Assembly: GCF_016808335.1 (NCBI RefSeq)
Contig: NC_053149.1
Location: 36,906,118 to 36,970,117 of the forward strand
Length of the DNA: 64,000 nucleotides
DNA from: Panicum virgatum
Taxonomy: Eukaryota > Streptophyta > Magnoliopsida > Poales > Poaceae
Reading direction: 5' to 3'
Positions within the stretch are counted from its first letter, which is position 1; each line of letters opens with the position of its first letter. The notes beneath the pieces are model-generated. The model did no database searches. It was given only the letters and a program-made list of their open reading frames with translations, and had not been told where the DNA came from. Both the position numbers and the translations under genes were made by a program. Shown piece after piece: positions 46,560 to 56,980 of this stretch.

Positions 46560-46790
46560 TATTAATATATGAATATTTTTTGATGGGAAAAAGGTCTTCA
46601 AAGCCGGTTCAAGAAACAAACCGGCGGTGATGAGCACCCATCACCAATGGTTGATGGACTCATCACCAACGGTTTATGAATCAGTGGTGATGTGCCTCCC
46701 ATCACCATCGACTTAAATCCAATGCCCCCAAACTGGCGGTGATAGCCATTTTGAACCGGCGGTGATGGGGCGCTGGAGTAAGCTACAATA
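46560..46790. repeat. CACTA subterminal repeats, orphan
   Basis: Repeated motifs built on accggcggtgatg / catcaccaacggt occur on both strands, at least eight times. This is the subterminal pattern of a CACTA family different from A and B. No CACTA terminus is seen, so this is a remnant together with the exon at 46141. Confidence 0.65.
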
Positions 46791-48330
46791 ACCAGCTCGT
46801 ATTTGTGGAAGCGAGACGCAATTTCAACTAGCTTAAAAAAAAGAGATGTTCTTGCAAATCATTTTTTTTATAATGTCACCTACCTTTTTTAGGCCAAGTA
46901 GTGCTCACTTACTTCGCCAAAGCCATTTGACATGACTCACGGAGCATGTGCTTTGGACAGAAGTAATTGTCTATATATATATGGCTGGCATTGTGGCGGC
47001 AACTATGGACAGCAGAGCAGCCCGGCAAGAGCTAGGAAATTAGATGGCTACTATGCAGTTTTCAGTATATAGTTTGGCAAATAATTTTGGCACAGTGGCA
47101 CACCATCACGTCTACAGTGCTTGCTTTGCTCACCGTATCTGGTGCGCTCATGAAATTTCAGAGGGGAGGGTCATCCTAACCCATAGCCTGGTTTGAACTT
47201 TTAAGGCCAGCCACATCCATCCTGTTTATTTGCTATTACTCCTATGTGAGACCAGGAGCCTAGGCAAGGATATGTTTGAGACGTACGGCATGCTCCCGTG
47301 GACAAACGGAAGGGTGCCAAACGCCCATGCTTGTCGCGCGCCTTCGGATCGGAGGCGGAGAGAACGAGCGCGTTGCTTTGCTTTGCTTTGCTGGTCAGCC
47401 CGTGGGGGCTGCCCAAAATCTCGAACCGCCCAAAACCAAATGAAATAGACAGCCAAGGAACAAATGCGCGGGCACGTACACAAACTTTCGTTTGTCACCA
47501 GAAGCGCGTGGGCCGCAGCAGGCAGCAGGTCTGCAACACATAGGACATGGGAGGCAATAGAAATGCCGAGGTGGAGGCCCATGAATGCGTTTCAATCCAC
47601 TGGACGTGTGAAGATGAGAGATTATAGGAGGCCCGTCTATCGAGGTCGCATGACGCAGATGTGAAATTGATTCGGCCCACTAGGCTATTACCCCCAATTT
47701 TTTTTATGTTTCTTTCTCCTTCTCTATTTCTTTCCTTCCATTTATTTTCTATCTCTTTCTTTGTTGAGTTTCCCTTATAATTCTGCCATATATATTTCTT
47801 AATTTTTTCTCTTCTATTTTTCTTTTGTTCTTTCTTCTTTCTAATCCTTGTGTCAATATACTTTATTTGGATAGTAATTCATTTTTTATAATTCATATCC
47901 ATCTTTATTTCTTATAGTTGAATGTTAGTACACAAATATTTGATTGTTTCGATAGTGAAAAATTTATTGTCCTAAAAATGTTTTCATAGCAAAAAGTTAT
48001 TGTATGATAATCCAAATCTATTGTTAACCCTTCTTTTTTTTCTTTCTCTTTTATCTTCATTCTGTTTTTCTTTTTTATACTGACTTGTCTGCCATGTGTA
48101 CATATTTTGTTGATTTGTAAGCAGAATTAGTTTGAGTTGTTAAATTATTTTTTATCTACTAGGTATACAAAATTGCTACTGTCGCCGTACAACCTCCTTC
48201 ACGCCCCTACTCCCGCACAGAGCCCCTGCCAGCTGGCACCACGCCGCACGCTGCCGCCGCAAGACCGCCACCTACCCATGCTTGCACCTCCGCAGCACCT
48301 CCCGCCAACACAACCTTCTCCACGCCCTCA
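46791..48330. other. Spacer, no supported gene
   Basis: 46970-47060 has a tatatatata run followed by a leader-like sequence. 47340-47400 has a gctttgctttgctttgct run. 47680-48130 is T-rich. 48180-48330 is a C-rich exon-like stretch without a recognisable protein. I cannot support a gene. Confidence 0.4.
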
Positions 48331-48640
48331 GAGCATCTCCAGCAGTCTCCCAATCCCCAATCCAACTACCGTATTAGGAGAGTAGATAGAAAACTAGTAC
48401 TCCAACAGTCTCCCAAAACCTTCCCCTTTCTCTAATAGTTATTGGGACATCTCAATAATTCACCTCATCTCTCCCTAAATAAAGGGGAAGTTGTGACTCT
48501 CCCAATAAATTAGTTGGATTGGGAGAAGGCTATTGGGAGACTGCAAAAGCAACTCTCTCAATAATCCTAAAACTGCTATTGGGACATTTCCCAATACTAA
48601 TTATTGGAAAAAAATTATTGGGAGACTGGTGGAGATGCTC
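48331..48640. mobile_element. MITE with 3-bp TCA duplication (Tourist/Harbinger-like)
   Basis: The left end is gagcatctccagcagtctcc and the right end reads gagcatctccaccagtctcc in reverse. Both are flanked by tca (48328-48330 and 48641-48643). It is 310 bases, without a gene. The interior repeats cccaata / tattggg. The 3-bp duplication and the GAGCATCTCCA terminus fit common grass Harbinger-type MITEs. Confidence 0.82.
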
Positions 48641-48643
48641 TCA

Positions 48644-49248
48644 GGACTGCACATTCCAAGAGCAACCTAGAATATAACAAATAAGTCCACATCTGAAATA
48701 AAATTAGTCAAATTTTGAAACAAATGAGTCCACTAACGAACAAATAAGTCAACAAATCTAAACAATTTAATTTAACACGGAACACATTAGTGTATAGAAA
48801 GTGAACAATATGGATTCACACGTGAAAAACATGGTTGTATACATGAAAAATAATCCATCCACATCAGTACTTACTTGTACAAGCAAACAATTTAGAATTC
48901 AGAACAATCAAATAATTTAACATCATGAATAATGACTGCATGATTGAATAAATAATTCTAGAATTTTAACTCAGGGTATGCCATGCTACTACTCCAATAT
49001 ATAATTTGATCTAATCTAATAAATACTTTGATAATAATTTTGCAGTGTAATTTGGTAAACAAGCAAAACATAGCTAAAAGCTTCATAGTACATTTAAAGG
49101 ACCCCTTGTTATGTTAAAATTACACAACAAACAAAAAGAGAGGATGCTCACCGTGGAGCACGGGAACCAAGTGGATCAAAAACTACGAAAGATATGTTGA
49201 AGGCAATTGAGCATAGTATTTTGATTATTTTGGTCAATTCATCACGGG
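48644..49248. other. AT-rich spacer, nothing seen
   Basis: No reading frame or repeat of note apart from loose aaataagtc(c/a)ac phrases at 48680-48770. Confidence 0.4.
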
Positions 49249-49266
49249 CACCGATGCTTGTCACTT
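49249..49266. repeat. 18-bp target site duplication of LINE (left)
   Basis: caccgatgcttgtcactt, repeated exactly at 50108-50125. Confidence 0.88.
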
Positions 49267-50107
49267 TTTTTTTTAGAAAATAGAAACGAGTTCCGACCTC
49301 TACAAAGTGTACACAACTCAATGATTATTATAAAAATAGCCGTCTATTAGCTAGCTGGGGAATGAACAAAGGAAAAATCATCTAAACCAATTCTAAAGTT
49401 ATGCTTCCACCCATGATTTGCTATCTCCAAGGCGACAACCTCCAATGCAAGACTTGCCCTTCGAAACATCACCTTTATCGTGTCTTTATGCTGCAGTTGC
49501 GCCCATAAGCGCAATCAGTAGATCCCTTGAAAACAGCCTGCATAAATGATGAATACTTGGTTTTGTTAAAAATAATATCATTATGACATCTCTAAATAGC
49601 ACAACACAATGCAGCTGCCCCCACCAAAACGACACGCCTCTCGTTGTTATCAAAATTTGAGAACCAATTTCCTAATATATGGGAATCGATCTTGGCGGGG
49701 TTAACCAAGTAGCTAAATAGACTATCTTCCAAATCTCTTTTGCATGGTAACAATCAAAACGGAGATGTGTAATTGATCTCCCCTTCCAATTCTTCCTGAC
49801 TAGATTATTTTTTGTTAGGATAACTTTTTTTTTGGAGAAACCAAAAATAAATCTTTATCTTGAGAGGAATTTTTAGTTTCCAAATCAATTTGTGGCGAAA
49901 GGGAGCATTTTAGTTCATTTTGTGGAGGTACATAGATCTAACTGTAAAGACCCCGTATTTTATGTAAATTCCATCTAAAGTGAGCACTCATTTCAACTAA
50001 ATTGATGTTGGTTATTTTAGCTACTAAATCAAACTATTTTTGAAATTTTTCATTAACCAATGCCCTTCTAAATGAAATGTTTAGGATTCTGAACTTAACA
50101 CGATCGC
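49267..50107 (-). mobile_element. 5'-truncated LINE insertion
   Basis: A long exact target duplication flanks the segment. The left border starts with a T run (poly-A tail on the reverse strand), and the interior codes for a zf-RVT tail on the reverse strand. All three are hallmarks of L1-type target-primed insertion. The part at 49935-50107 (with tgtaaagaccccg) is not recognised as LINE and could be a small secondary insertion or 5' untypical sequence. Confidence 0.85.
49372..49930 (-). pseudogene. LINE reverse-transcriptase C-terminal zf-RVT region
   Basis: Reverse-strand frames give the pieces LKIKIYFWFL, VRKNWKGRSITHLRFDCYHA, SYLVNPAKIDSHILGNWFSN, FDNNERRVVLVGAAALCCAI and HNDIIFNKT, in the order seen at the end of grass LINE ORF2 (zf-RVT, PF13966-type). 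Frameshifts and a stop after AALCCAI show that it is dead. Confidence 0.75.
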
Positions 50108-50125
50108 CACCGATGCTTGTCACTT
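50108..50125. repeat. 18-bp target site duplication of LINE (right)
   Basis: caccgatgcttgtcactt, identical to 49249-49266. Confidence 0.88.
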
Positions 50126-50429
50126 GTTAGCGGAAGCCTATAGACCAACGTTCATATTTTGCTGGTTTCGGTAGCTAGTATTATGGCAGTCATCGGAGGA
50201 ACGTGATGAGTCACATACTCACATCGGGGTTCGGCTTTTTTCGTCGGGAGCTTGGGTGAGTAGAACACGCGGACTGGAACTAGATGTCAATCCGCAGCGA
50301 CGCAAAGTTTGAAAGTTTTGCTCTTTTACACATGCGCTGTCTAGCCTAGGCAAGATTTGCAGGGTATGCCGTGGACCAAGCGGCATACCCTGTAGATCCA
50401 CCACTGTCACTACTACAAAAATGTTGATT

Positions 50430-50645
50430 TGTTCCGGTTGGGAAACCCCTGTTGTCCCGGTTTCCCAACCGGGAACGCCAGTCCGGGATAAAATGGGGTG
50501 CTCTTTTGTCCTGGGTCTGGCTACCGGGACAAAAGAGGACCTTTTGTTCCGGTTGGTAACACCAACCGGGGCAAAAGGTGCTGCCAGCGCCCACATGGCT
50601 AGCGCACCCTTTTGTCCCGGTTACCAACCGGGACAAAAGGTCCCT
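50430..50645. repeat. CACTA B left subterminal repeats
   Basis: Repeated and inverted ttgtcccggtt / aaccgggacaaaag motifs. They match those at 61998-62260 and are the presumed accessory-protein binding sites. Confidence 0.85.
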
Positions 50646-51122
50646 TTTTTTTCTTCATGTTTTCTTTTTCTCAATTCTTTTTCTATTTCAATTATACTTT
50701 TGCATTTCAATTAAACTTATGTATTGGAATTCAGTGTGTATGATCTCCACTAATATATACATATATATATAGTTACTTATATAATATTTGTCCTAAATAG
50801 TTTTCATATATAAATTAATTCACTTATATATATATATGTATACACATATCTATACATGTGAATTCCTTTACATATGAAAATGTCTAGGACCAATATTATA
50901 TAAATATATATATATACACACATATATTATTGGAGTGCTTATATATATAATACATACTCCATCGTATTTGCATAGGTATATTCGTTCTTAATTACATAGG
51001 TATATTCGTTCTTAATTACATAGTAGAATTCGCCTTTTGGAAATTTAATACATACATACTCATAAATAGAAATTTAATACATACACATACATATATATTT
51101 ACATAGGTATATTCGTTCTTAA

Positions 51123-54100
51123 TTACATATATGCGCGTATATTGTCATATTTGCTGCGATTGTCAATATTAGATATTCCATCATAGTAGAATTCGCCTTT
51201 TGGATCGAGGACTTGCTCAACAATAAATCCGGAGAATTGTTCTTGAATCGCCATAATCTTTTCCTCCGGTATGAGTTTATCGCGCATCTCCCCGACCTAT
51301 GGAAAAAGGGGATAATTAATTTCGACTAAATAAAATACGAGTTCAAATATTAACAAGTTTTTTACTTACTTCCTCCTCCCAATCTGTCCAGCCCTTTGGA
51401 GGACCTACCAGACCATGGATGTTCTTGCATACATAGTATGCGCACAATACAGTGCCTTGTTTCTGCCTCATACACTTTAAGAGAGAAGAAATTATCAGGT
51501 ATTTACATGAATATATAATAAAACTAATGAATCATGCAACGAATCATCCAAGTGCGTACCGGAAAATCTGTCTTGATCTTCAATTCCTTGTCAAATTTGC
51601 CTGGATGATTTTTAGCAAATTCTTTCCAAATCCTGTGCATGATTAGAACAATTATAGTCAAGTAACAAAGTGATTCAAATTATCGGTCATCGACGGAGTA
51701 GTGGTAGAATTACTTTTTCATCATGTTAAGAAGATTTTCGTATTGTTCTGGAGGTCTCCTCAATGAGTCCATAACCACGAGTAGGCTCTTCTCGGGAATT
51801 ATGACAATTAGGACCCAGTGTTCACTGCAAGATTATACGGAGGCAGTTCTTGGTAGTTAAGGTTTAAACAATTCGATTACAGAATAGAAAGAGTTAGACG
51901 GAAGGAATCACTCACGCAAAGTTGTAAGGAAACAATATCATTTGCTTGTTGTGATGAACGCTTATGTACTTGAACAAGTTTTGGAATATCTCATCGGAAT
52001 TGTCACGTTGAAGTCTCCAATTACAAGTAATTGGGTTGATGAAGCCGAGGTGAGAGTATCCCTTTCTTCTGCAAGTATGTTTCTCCATTCTACATGATAC
52101 CGAATAAATCAAGAGATCAGTATGTTGAGATCATGCAAAATAATACGTAAGGAGAGTAAAATACTTACAGAACCAACAAGCCGACCATAGAGATGTCGAG
52201 GGCCTCCTGATGGAATAGTTGGTAAATTTCTTCCCAGTTTATCCATATAATGGCCTCCCCCATAAGAAATTGTCATCTTTAATCTTTGCGCCCTGCATGA
52301 AGATGCAATCGGCCATCGCACGCATATAGTGCTGGTGCAGCTTATACATTTGCGTTGGAAGCACAAACACTACTTCGGAGGGTACAAGAGTTTTGCCGAT
52401 CTCAAACGTCCATTTGACGACCACATCGGCCTTTGGAATATCTTCTCCCCCTGCAATCTGAACCGCCGTCAGGTTTGATTCTTTCAAAAATGTAACAAAG
52501 TCTTGTTCTTGCGTCGTCTGTCCCACTACGAGAGGCTCTATTGATTGTTTCTTTTGGGCTCCGAGCTGCGGAACGTCGGACGACGACGACTTTGATTGCC
52601 TCTTCTTTTTCTCAGTAGTTTTGACAATTGTGCGTTCATAGTCTAAAGGGGGGGTCTCTCGAAATGAATTTTCTCTTATTTGCTTCGCACATTCACTAAA
52701 AAAATTTCAAATCTATTGGATTTATCACTTTCTCGGGCTCCAGCTTCGGCTTTGGCTTGAAGTGCTCTTTAACTCTTTCTTGAGTTATCCGATCGCATTC
52801 TTCAAGGCTCATGTCCCAGGGTTTAATAGGAGCCTCCTTGGTTTTCTTCTCCTTTTCCTTTTCTTTGGAGGCTCCTTAGCCGGTACAACTACCTTCTTTG
52901 CCGGCGGCCGTTTCTGCTTCTTTGCCGGCGGCGGAGAGGGTGACCATGGAGGCGACGGTGACGCTTGAGTGTTCATCGGCGCATGAGATGATGGTGATGG
53001 AGAATGTGCCGGTGAACCTTGCCGAGACAGTGCTGCCCTTGGGGAGTTTTGCGGAGATGCCGGTCTTGGAGAGGCATGCTGAGATGCCGGTCTTGGTGTT
53101 TGATCATCCGACTTTAGGACAATGTAGCGCTTATCCCATAGGATGTAGCCATGAATGGCTTCTGCTAGTGTCCTCTCCCCATCGCCTCCAGGAATATCAA
53201 GCTCGAGCGTCTCCCAACCCTGGCACACCTGCTCCACGCCAACTCTTGTGTATCTAGGCGGAATTTGCTGCCCGTGGTACACGTCTCCTGGTTGGGTTGG
53301 CATGGCGGTACCGTACGATACAGTGAACATTAAGTTCTTAACGGCAGTCTGCAGGTCACAAGGTGTCCGCTGGGTGATCTCATCCACTGGAAATCGCTGC
53401 GGGGCCGACGCTTCAACGGCGGCTTGGATCCCCGTTGGCTCGGCGACGGCGACGTCTATGGAAGCGCAGCTGCTTTTCCGCTGAGACAGGTGATCGGCTG
53501 CGACATTAGGCTTTGGAGGCACCGTTTGGGCTTGCTGTTGCTGGCTCATTGCTATGGCCACTTGACGTTGAACCTCTTCCTCCAGTCTTTGATCGTGTGA
53601 CATGAGCCGTTCCTCTAGCCTTCGCATGTGCTCCCGCTCATCATTCTTTCTTCTTTGCCGGCTTCTATATGATTCAATGTAATCCCTGAACCCATACTTC
53701 CACGGAACCACGCCTTTGCCTCTTGTGCGGCCCGGATGCTCTGGATTCCCAAGGGCGTAAGTCAGCTCGTCCCTCTCTCTATCCGGTTGGAATGTTCCCT
53801 CGGCCGCTGCTTATATGGCCTCCTGTAGTCTCTGGGCTGCTCGCTGGATGTTTGGCCCATAGATGCAGTCACCAGTCAATGGGTCCAAGCTTCCCCCGTG
53901 ACCATAAAACCAGATCCTTGACCTTTCAGGCTAGTTCATGGTCGCAGGTTGGATGCCTCTGTCAAGCAGATCCTGCTCCATCTTCTCCCATTTGGGTACT
54001 GCAAGCTTGTATCCTCCTTGGCCTAGAGTGTGATGGTACACTTTCTTCGAGGCGTTGTCTTTGGCCTTCTGCACCTTCTCAAGCCCAAGCTCTGAAGACT

Positions 54101-54820
54101 TGTATTCCACAAATGCATCCCAGTGACCCCTGAGCTTTTCGAGCTCGCCGGTAAATACGGGTGTGGTCCCGGTCTTGATATATTTCTTCGTCAAAATTTT
54201 CTTGAATGATCGGAGCTATTCAGCCATCTTACTCAGGGTCCAGTGCTTGCATATCTCTTCGGATTCAGCTGGAACCGTGAAGTTTTTCTTAAGCTCCCGC
54301 CAGCACCATTCTTTTTCTCTTTCGGGTACCGCATCCCGTTCCTCGCTTGGATTGGAAGCTTTCCAGAGCCTGAAGCTGATCGGGATGTGGTCCCTGACAA
54401 TACATCCGGATTGTCTTATGAATTTTTTGGCGGCAGCTTCTGGAGCGATCGGTTCGCCATCTGGACAAACTTCTGTTATAATGAACCGCCCTTCCAGTTT
54501 TTTTGTTGGGCCTCGCTTCGTCTTTTTCTGCTGCGACGATGATCCAGACGGCTATAAAAAACATTCATAGTATTTATATAGATTCAGATGAAAATATGAT
54601 TGTCACTACAAATAAGTATAGTTGTGATATATACATTAGCACTTTGTTCAGCAGCAGCGTCATCCAGAATAGATGGTGGCTCAATTCCATCACCGGACAT
54701 ATTCAAATATATGTAGGTATTGCTGCCATCATCAGCTTGTTCAGGGACATCTCCTTGACCTTCGCCAATCATATTCAACAGGAACTGTTCGTCTTCCGCG
54801 TCTGTGTGTCGCGGGTCCAT
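51123..54820 (-). pseudogene. Transposase_24 plus C-terminal Ulp1-like (C48) protease, CACTA B
   Basis: Start ATG at 54820 (MDPRHTDAEDEQFLL). A 5' exon is followed by an exon from 54551 with KKTKRGPTKK, REKEWCWRELKKNF and KYIKTGTTPVFTGELEKLRG (Transposase_24), then a coiled coil near 53600, a conserved domain CDLQTAVKNLMFTVSYGTA to HGYILWDKRYIVL, and a Pro/Ser-rich basic linker. The C terminus is a Ulp1-type cysteine-protease fold over small exons (52091-51126): His in EHWVLIVI, Asp in VVMDSL, Cys in KQGTVLCAYYVC. Damage: TAG in the codon after KMAE, TAG after ATMN, TAA after EAI, and frameshifts near 52850 and 52250. The protease exons themselves are open. SUMO-protease-like activity is inferred from the family only. 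Confidence 0.85.
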
Positions 54821-54889
54821 CGTAACTAAAATATGAATACAAATAAAACCCTTAAAAAATTCTCTAAATAATCTACATATTTGCGAGCA

Positions 54890-55385
54890 TTTGACTAAGT
54901 ACCGATCGATGGAAGAGGTCGAGTAATATTCTCTAAGTAATTCAAGAAATAAACTTGAAATATTCTATATATGAAATATTCTAGACGGTTTTTTCACTAA
55001 GTACCGATCGATGGATGAGGTCGAGAAATATTCTCTAAGTAATTCAAGAAATATAAAAGAAATATTCTATCGATAATTTCACTAAGTACCGATCGATGGA
55101 TGAGGTCGAGAAATATTCTCTAAGTAATTCAAAAAATATACACGAAATATTCTAACTATAATTTCACTAAGTATCGACTGTGAAATATTCTAGATGGTTT
55201 TTTCACTAAGTACCGATCGATGGATGAGGTCGAGTAATATTCTCTAAGTAATTCAAGAAATAAACTTGAAATCATCTATATATGAAATATTCTAGACGGT
55301 TTTTTCACTAAGTAACGATCGATGGATGAAGTCAAGAAATATTCTCTAAGTAATTCAAGAAATATACATGAAATATTTAAAAGAA
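54890..55385. repeat. Minisatellite of ~80-105 bp units
   Basis: Six units start with cactaagtaccgatcgatgg or a variant (near 54893, 55000, 55080, 55162, 55203 and 55307) and continue gaggtcgagaaatattctct and aagtaattcaagaaata. Units one and five share a longer tail (atatatgaaatattctagac). It lies just upstream of the Transposase_24/Ulp1 gene. Confidence 0.88.
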
Positions 55386-55398
55386 ATTTAAACTCACT

Positions 55399-55513
55399 TT
55401 GCACATACATACATACATACATACATACATACATACATACATACATACATACATACATACATACATACATACATACATACATACATACATACATACACAC
55501 ACATTCATACATT
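55399..55513. repeat. (CATA)n microsatellite
   Basis: More than 25 near-perfect copies of cata. Repetitive open frames here on both strands are artefacts of the repeat. Confidence 0.97.
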
Positions 55514-55764
55514 TAAAAATTTGTAAATATACCTTTATTTACACAACAAATTATGATTTCACTCTAAACAACAAATTATGATTTCACTCTAAATAACATG
55601 AACTATAAATAATATAATTTCAAAAGTAATTAACACCCTATTTGTCATCAAAATTAAATGAATTAACAAATAATCTATATTTTACAACATAATTTCTAAA
55701 CAAATAGTCCATATTTTCAAATTTAAACAAATAATCCATATTTAAACTAATTTCTAAACACATA

Positions 55765-56160
55765 AGGGGGTTAGGGCGGCGGCGCCGGCTCGGTGCTGCA
55801 GTGGCAGGGCCAGGGCGGCGCGTGGCGCACGTACGGCGAGGGCGCGCACAGGTGACGGCGGGGCGAGCCGGAGGACGCGGCGGGGCTCTGGGCGGCGGCG
55901 TGAGGTCGGCGGCGCTCGGGGATGTTGGGCTCGCGCGGCGGGGTCCGGGCCGGGATGGCGGACATCGACGGCGGCGGCGTGAGGTCGGCGGCGCTCGGGG
56001 ATGTTGGGCTCGCGCGGCGGGGTCCGGGCCGGGATGGCGGACATCGACGGCGGCGGCGCTCGCAGGTACAACGGCACTCTGGGAGGCGACGACGACGGCC
56101 GCGGTGCTCGGGGACGTTGGGCTCGCGCAGTGGGGGGAGTAGGGGACGGCGGCGGCACCA
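55765..56160. promoter_or_regulatory. GC-rich island with a 79-bp tandem duplication, CACTA B
   Basis: A GC-rich block between the two CACTA B genes, comparable in position to the island in CACTA A. A 79-base unit (gcggcggcgtgaggtcggcg ... gcggacatcgac) is present twice in tandem at about 55893-56050. It is the likely promoter/leader of the second gene. Open frames on both strands are compositional. Confidence 0.55.
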
Positions 56161-56219
56161 GGCGCAGATGAAACGACCAAGTGTTTGGGAAGGGCGAAGG
56201 AGGAAGGAAATATATGGGG

Positions 56220-56345
56220 GGGCCTTTTGTCCCGGGTCGTGGCTTCAACCGGGACGAAAGATGTTTTTGGGCAGGCCGGGAAAATTCCCAGCCCGCGGCC
56301 CACCTTTAGTCCCGGGTGGATCTACCACCCGGGACAAAAGGGGCC
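56220..56345. repeat. Internal copy of CACTA B subterminal-type palindromes
   Basis: ttttgtcccgggtcgtggct ... aaccgggacgaaag, and tttagtcccgggtggatct ... acccgggacaaaagg, occur here, 6 kb from either end. They have the same build as the terminal arrays and sit at the GC-rich promoter island of the second gene. Confidence 0.75.
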
Positions 56346-56980
56346 CGTTTTCCCTCGTCCCCACCTAATCTTATGTTTGTTTTTGTTTCTTTTTACTTCT
56401 CTTTTAAAATTGGCTTTCATTTGTTAATTCAGTTAATAAAATTATGATTTCGAAAATTATGGAACAAAATTTCTTATCTCTATATAAACTTGATACACGC
56501 AACAAAAATAATTAATTTTCATTCAAGTGATTGGGTCAATGAAATATCTAACTTTTTTGAAATCATATTTGTTATTTTGACCATGCAAAAATATATTAGG
56601 TGAACATAATTTTTCAAACGGTTGCTTTTCGACAGAAAGTGGATTCTATCACGATATTAACGTTTAAAAAGTGAATTTTAGATAAAATTAAGCAATTTCA
56701 TGATATTAATGAGTAGTGTGTGAGTTTGAGAGATAGTTTGTGTTAGTGAGATTGTGTGTGTTAGTGAGAGAGTATAGTGTGTTAATGTGAATGTAATTTC
56801 ATGAAATAAATAAAATTAGTTGAGTAATCCATTATTGAATGAAAATTATAATTGAGTCCGGTAATTAAGTGAACAATATATAAAATAATATATATAACAC
56901 ATAAAGTATAATTGTACAGTACATATATAATAAAAGTATTCGAATTGCGATTATGTTTTTATACAATAATATAAAATGAT

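Noticed and set aside
55276..55581. Tyr/Ile/His and Cys/Met/Tyr repeat proteins
   Set aside because: Direct translations of the (CATA)n microsatellite.
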